From Ahaetulla prasina (taxonomy: Eukaryota > Chordata > Lepidosauria > Squamata > Colubridae): a DNA stretch of 64,000 nucleotides. Of this stretch, positions 61,167 to 64,000 are shown in pieces. The number at the start of each line of letters is the position of its first letter. Position 1 is the first letter of the stretch. The stretch is taken from positions 53,765,409 through 53,829,408 of the forward strand of contig NC_080546.1 of the NCBI RefSeq assembly GCF_028640845.1. The letters are read 5' to 3'. The notes beneath the pieces are model-generated. The model was not told where the DNA came from. It saw only the letters and a program-made list of their open reading frames with translations, and searched no databases. Made by a program: the position numbers and the translations under genes.

Positions 61167-64000
61167 TTTGCCATGTGTTCCTGCACTCCTATGGTATGTG
61201 TTTTTTATAAATATGTCTGAATAAGTTTTGAATTGTATTTCTACTGACATCCCACTAACATATTTGACTAAAGAAAATGATTAAAAAAACCCAGCAAATC
61301 TAACCTCAGTTAGATCTGCAGGATCACACTGCTTTTTTCAGAATGATAAAAACAAGTGTTACAGCATCCTGCTGCCAGCCTTGCCTCTTCTACGTATGTT
61401 TCAATATACATGGAAAACAGGTTGAAGCACCATAACACTGCTTTTGTCAGTCTGACCCCTTTGCCCATATCTGTGGACACTGCTGAATGTAGCTTTTCTT
61501 TCAGTATTCCTATAAAGTAGGAAAGGAGAACAGAACAGAACATAATAGGACAGATATATTAATTCAAGTAACTTATATTGGTGTGACTACAAATAATATT
61601 GAATGACTATTACAGAAAATAGTCCCCAGAGCCCAAATCTGGTAAAAATGCCAGCAAATGCCAGCACCGGCTTTTGGAAAGAATGCTGGTGTTTGCTAGC
61701 ACTTTCTCCTCTCCTCCAGAACCTTTCTGACAGGCCCAAATCTAACACCTCCTTCACTTGCAAACCCCCCCCCCAGCAGAGAATATTGTAAATGTCATTC
61801 ACATGATCTCAGGCCACTTGACAACCAATTGTATATGCAAATAGATTGCTAAGTACCCAAAATGCAGTCATGACCAGCACAACATTTTAGATCAGGGGGC
61901 TAAAAGCTCCCACTCCAAGGCGATTGTGACAAATGGTTGTTAAATGACGGGTTGTATGTCAAAGACTATATTTACTCTTGACATTATCTAATTATCCCTC
62001 CCACCCTCCCTCCGTCCCTCCCTCCCTCCCTTCCTTCCTTCCTTTTGCAGAAAATTTGTAGTTTTATTTATTTAGACTGTTCAACATATGGATTATAATC
62101 CAGTCAAAAAAAGAAGAGATTTTGGTATTTTTTTAATAGAAGTCAAGCTTTTTAGTGGAAAGACAGATAAATATGGCAGGCAATTCAGAATATTAATTAT
62201 ATGGTTATTCTGAATATCCATTTGGCAAGCAGAAGGAAATAAGTCTTTCTCTTGAGATTCCTGGAGAGCCAATTCCTGCAGCTCTTTGCTGATAGTTTTA
62301 TTCTGAAAATACTAGTTCTTATGAACTATGCTTACATTATTGGTTACCGGGCAGAAAGAAATTCTCACCCTTTAATTCACAAATTTTTAGTTATCTCCAA
62401 ACCGGCATGTTCAATTTCCAGGAGGCTATTTCCGTATAGACACATCTTAATCATGACTACTATATCTCCCCATGCATACAAGAATATGAACACTGCTAAA
62501 ACATAAAGAAAAGGAAAACAAACAATTCTTCTCTTGCAGATATTATTTAAATATGCAAAAATATGTGGATAGAAGGGAATGTTCATGACTCTCCCACTCT
62601 TTTCAAGTCTTTGAAAAAAATCCCAATATTGGAACCCAAATTAGCATATTATTTGAATATAATTTAGCCTTTTCTGAGTGCTTGAATCTTAGCCTATTTT
62701 GCTAATCTACATGAATATATCAAGGCTTTTCAGTACCTGATGCTTACATTGATATTTCCTGCTGAGAAGGCCTATTGGTTCAAGCATCATTTTTGTTATA
62801 CTGTTGTGTCTGAGCAGCTGTGTACATTGTCATAGACTGTCTTGGATTTTTCATGCCCCAGGAAACTAGTCCTGTGAAGAATTATTTGCAGCATTAGAAA
62901 CAGCATTCAAAAGAATTGAATTCTCCAATCAGATCCATGAAAATGTATGTCCCTCATACATGTAACCGCCCCCCCCCACAAGAACAAAAACTGGGCCACC
63001 ATAAAGCAAAAGAAAAAAAAAGCCTTAATGCTTTGGGATCAAAACATTATCATCTTTCCAGAAGACAAAGGCAGAAAGACAGTTGTCTTTGATACCAATT
63101 TATTACTGTTGTTAGGTGATTTTATCATTTACCATGAGTACTTTTCTCATTCCAACACCACCACTAGAACACTTTTACTTATTACATTTTCAGTGTGTCA
63201 TTAGATGGAAAGTGGACATTTAGATTTAGAAAGTAGTATTTAGATTAGTAAACCTGTTTCAGATTGTTGTAAAGGATCCTGATAAAAAAATCTGTCTTGG
63301 CTGGTGGCAAATACACATAGAGCAATTAATTAAACAAACTGCTGCTGAAATTTTCAGTAGGTTTTTAGGAGGCAGTTTTCTTTACCAGTGAATCCAATCA
63401 TAATCAGTGGGAAGAGAGGCTTTCAGGTTACCCAGTCAGTTATCCCTATGGGTAAGGTATTTCCCCCACCCCTCTCTACAAACAGCAGGAAATGAGCAAT
63501 TTTGATTGTTAGGGAATGGGGTTTAAAGCTCTTTCTTGATGTTGATTAGGAATAGTGTTTATCTTACACATAAAGAAGCACAGAATTCCATTAATTGGAA
63601 TTATTAAAGCATGGGCATCCTGTGGATGTAGATCTAATTTTATGTAGTCCTTAAAAATAATACAAAAAAATTATTTGTCCTTTCTGGCAGCGTACTGCCT
63701 TAAGACAAAAGATACAAGAGAGTAGGCTGTATATCAGAAAGATACAGAAAGGGATGTCAGAATGACAAAGCTGGGTGTTAAAAGAGAACAAAAGTTATTG
63801 AGATCATCTTGATTTTGCCACCCCACCACTTTTTCCACTCTACCCCATCACTGACATGATCCTATCAAAATTGTTCTCAAAAGAATATAGTCTTCAACCC
63901 AAAAAAGGATGCTGCATTTTATCCACTTATTTAGAGCTCAGAATGTGAACAATCCGAATTTGGTTTTAAAACCATATTAGTATTTAGAAAATAATTAAAC
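61167..64000. other. Mostly unassigned sequence at the right end
   Basis: No coding exon recognised. 61,860-61,975 (AAATGGTTGTTAAATGACGG, GTATGTCAAAGACTATA) resembles the right half of the mariner-type MITE family at 51,615, but is too diverged to delimit. ORFs of 60-85 codons lack motifs. Confidence 0.45.
61998..62045. repeat. (CCCT)n/(CCTT)n microsatellite
   Basis: CCCTCC-type units grading into CCTT units. Confidence 0.93.

Overview
This window reads as nuclear DNA from a vertebrate, most likely a squamate reptile (snake or lizard). It is AT-rich and has no operons or long cellular ORFs. It carries the repeat mix known from squamate genomes: CR1 and L2-like LINEs, a Bov-B (RTE) LINE, L1, tRNA-derived SINEs, many hAT and Tc1/mariner-type MITEs, a Ty3/gypsy-type element, and (CATA)n, (CCTT)n, (AT)n and (TATTCC)n microsatellites. 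The species assignment is inference from repeat content. I found no protein-coding exon of a cellular gene that I can defend; almost every ORF with recognisable similarity belongs to a transposable element.

Layout. 1-3.6 kb is a nest of elements: LINE tails, an L1 end interrupted by a palindromic hAT MITE, a hAT inside another hAT, and a mariner-type MITE. 3.6-23.4 kb is AT-rich DNA with scattered degenerate LINEs (L2-like, CR1, Bov-B), two SINEs, two further hAT elements and one mariner-type element. 23.4-33.2 kb is AT-rich with only microsatellites and a short hairpin recognised. 33.2-37.4 kb is the only CpG-rich stretch: GC-rich, with G-runs, a CCAAT box, a TATA-like box and a strong minus-strand splice donor at 33,937/33,936. 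This looks like a promoter and non-coding first exon of an unidentified gene running leftward, in which case 1-33.9 kb would be its first intron. 37.4-47.9 kb is mostly unassigned, with one well-preserved L2-like fragment at 42.5-43.2 kb. 47.96-49.26 kb is a doubly interrupted MITE.

49,987-60,963 is the most striking structure. A 3,050-bp segment (copy A, 49,987-53,036) is repeated almost identically (copy B, 56,005-60,963), with a 5'-truncated gypsy-type pol plus a 178-bp 3' LTR between them. The LTR ends exactly where copy B starts. Copy B alone also carries a 1,898-bp minus-strand L1 flanked by a perfect 17-bp target-site duplication; its 5' end and ORF1 are present but it stops about 35 codons into ORF2. 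The arrangement fits either a recent rearrangement between an empty and a gypsy-filled allele, or a false duplication made when the assembler joined two haplotypes. Clustered single-base losses in copy A next to the junction and repeated frame breaks in the gypsy part make the second reading a serious possibility. 61-64 kb holds one small hAT and otherwise unassigned DNA.

No operon-like or defence-like system is visible. The items worth following are the duplication/gypsy junction, the 3'-truncated L1, the hAT family that carries a CR1 3' end, and the unassigned CpG-island promoter.
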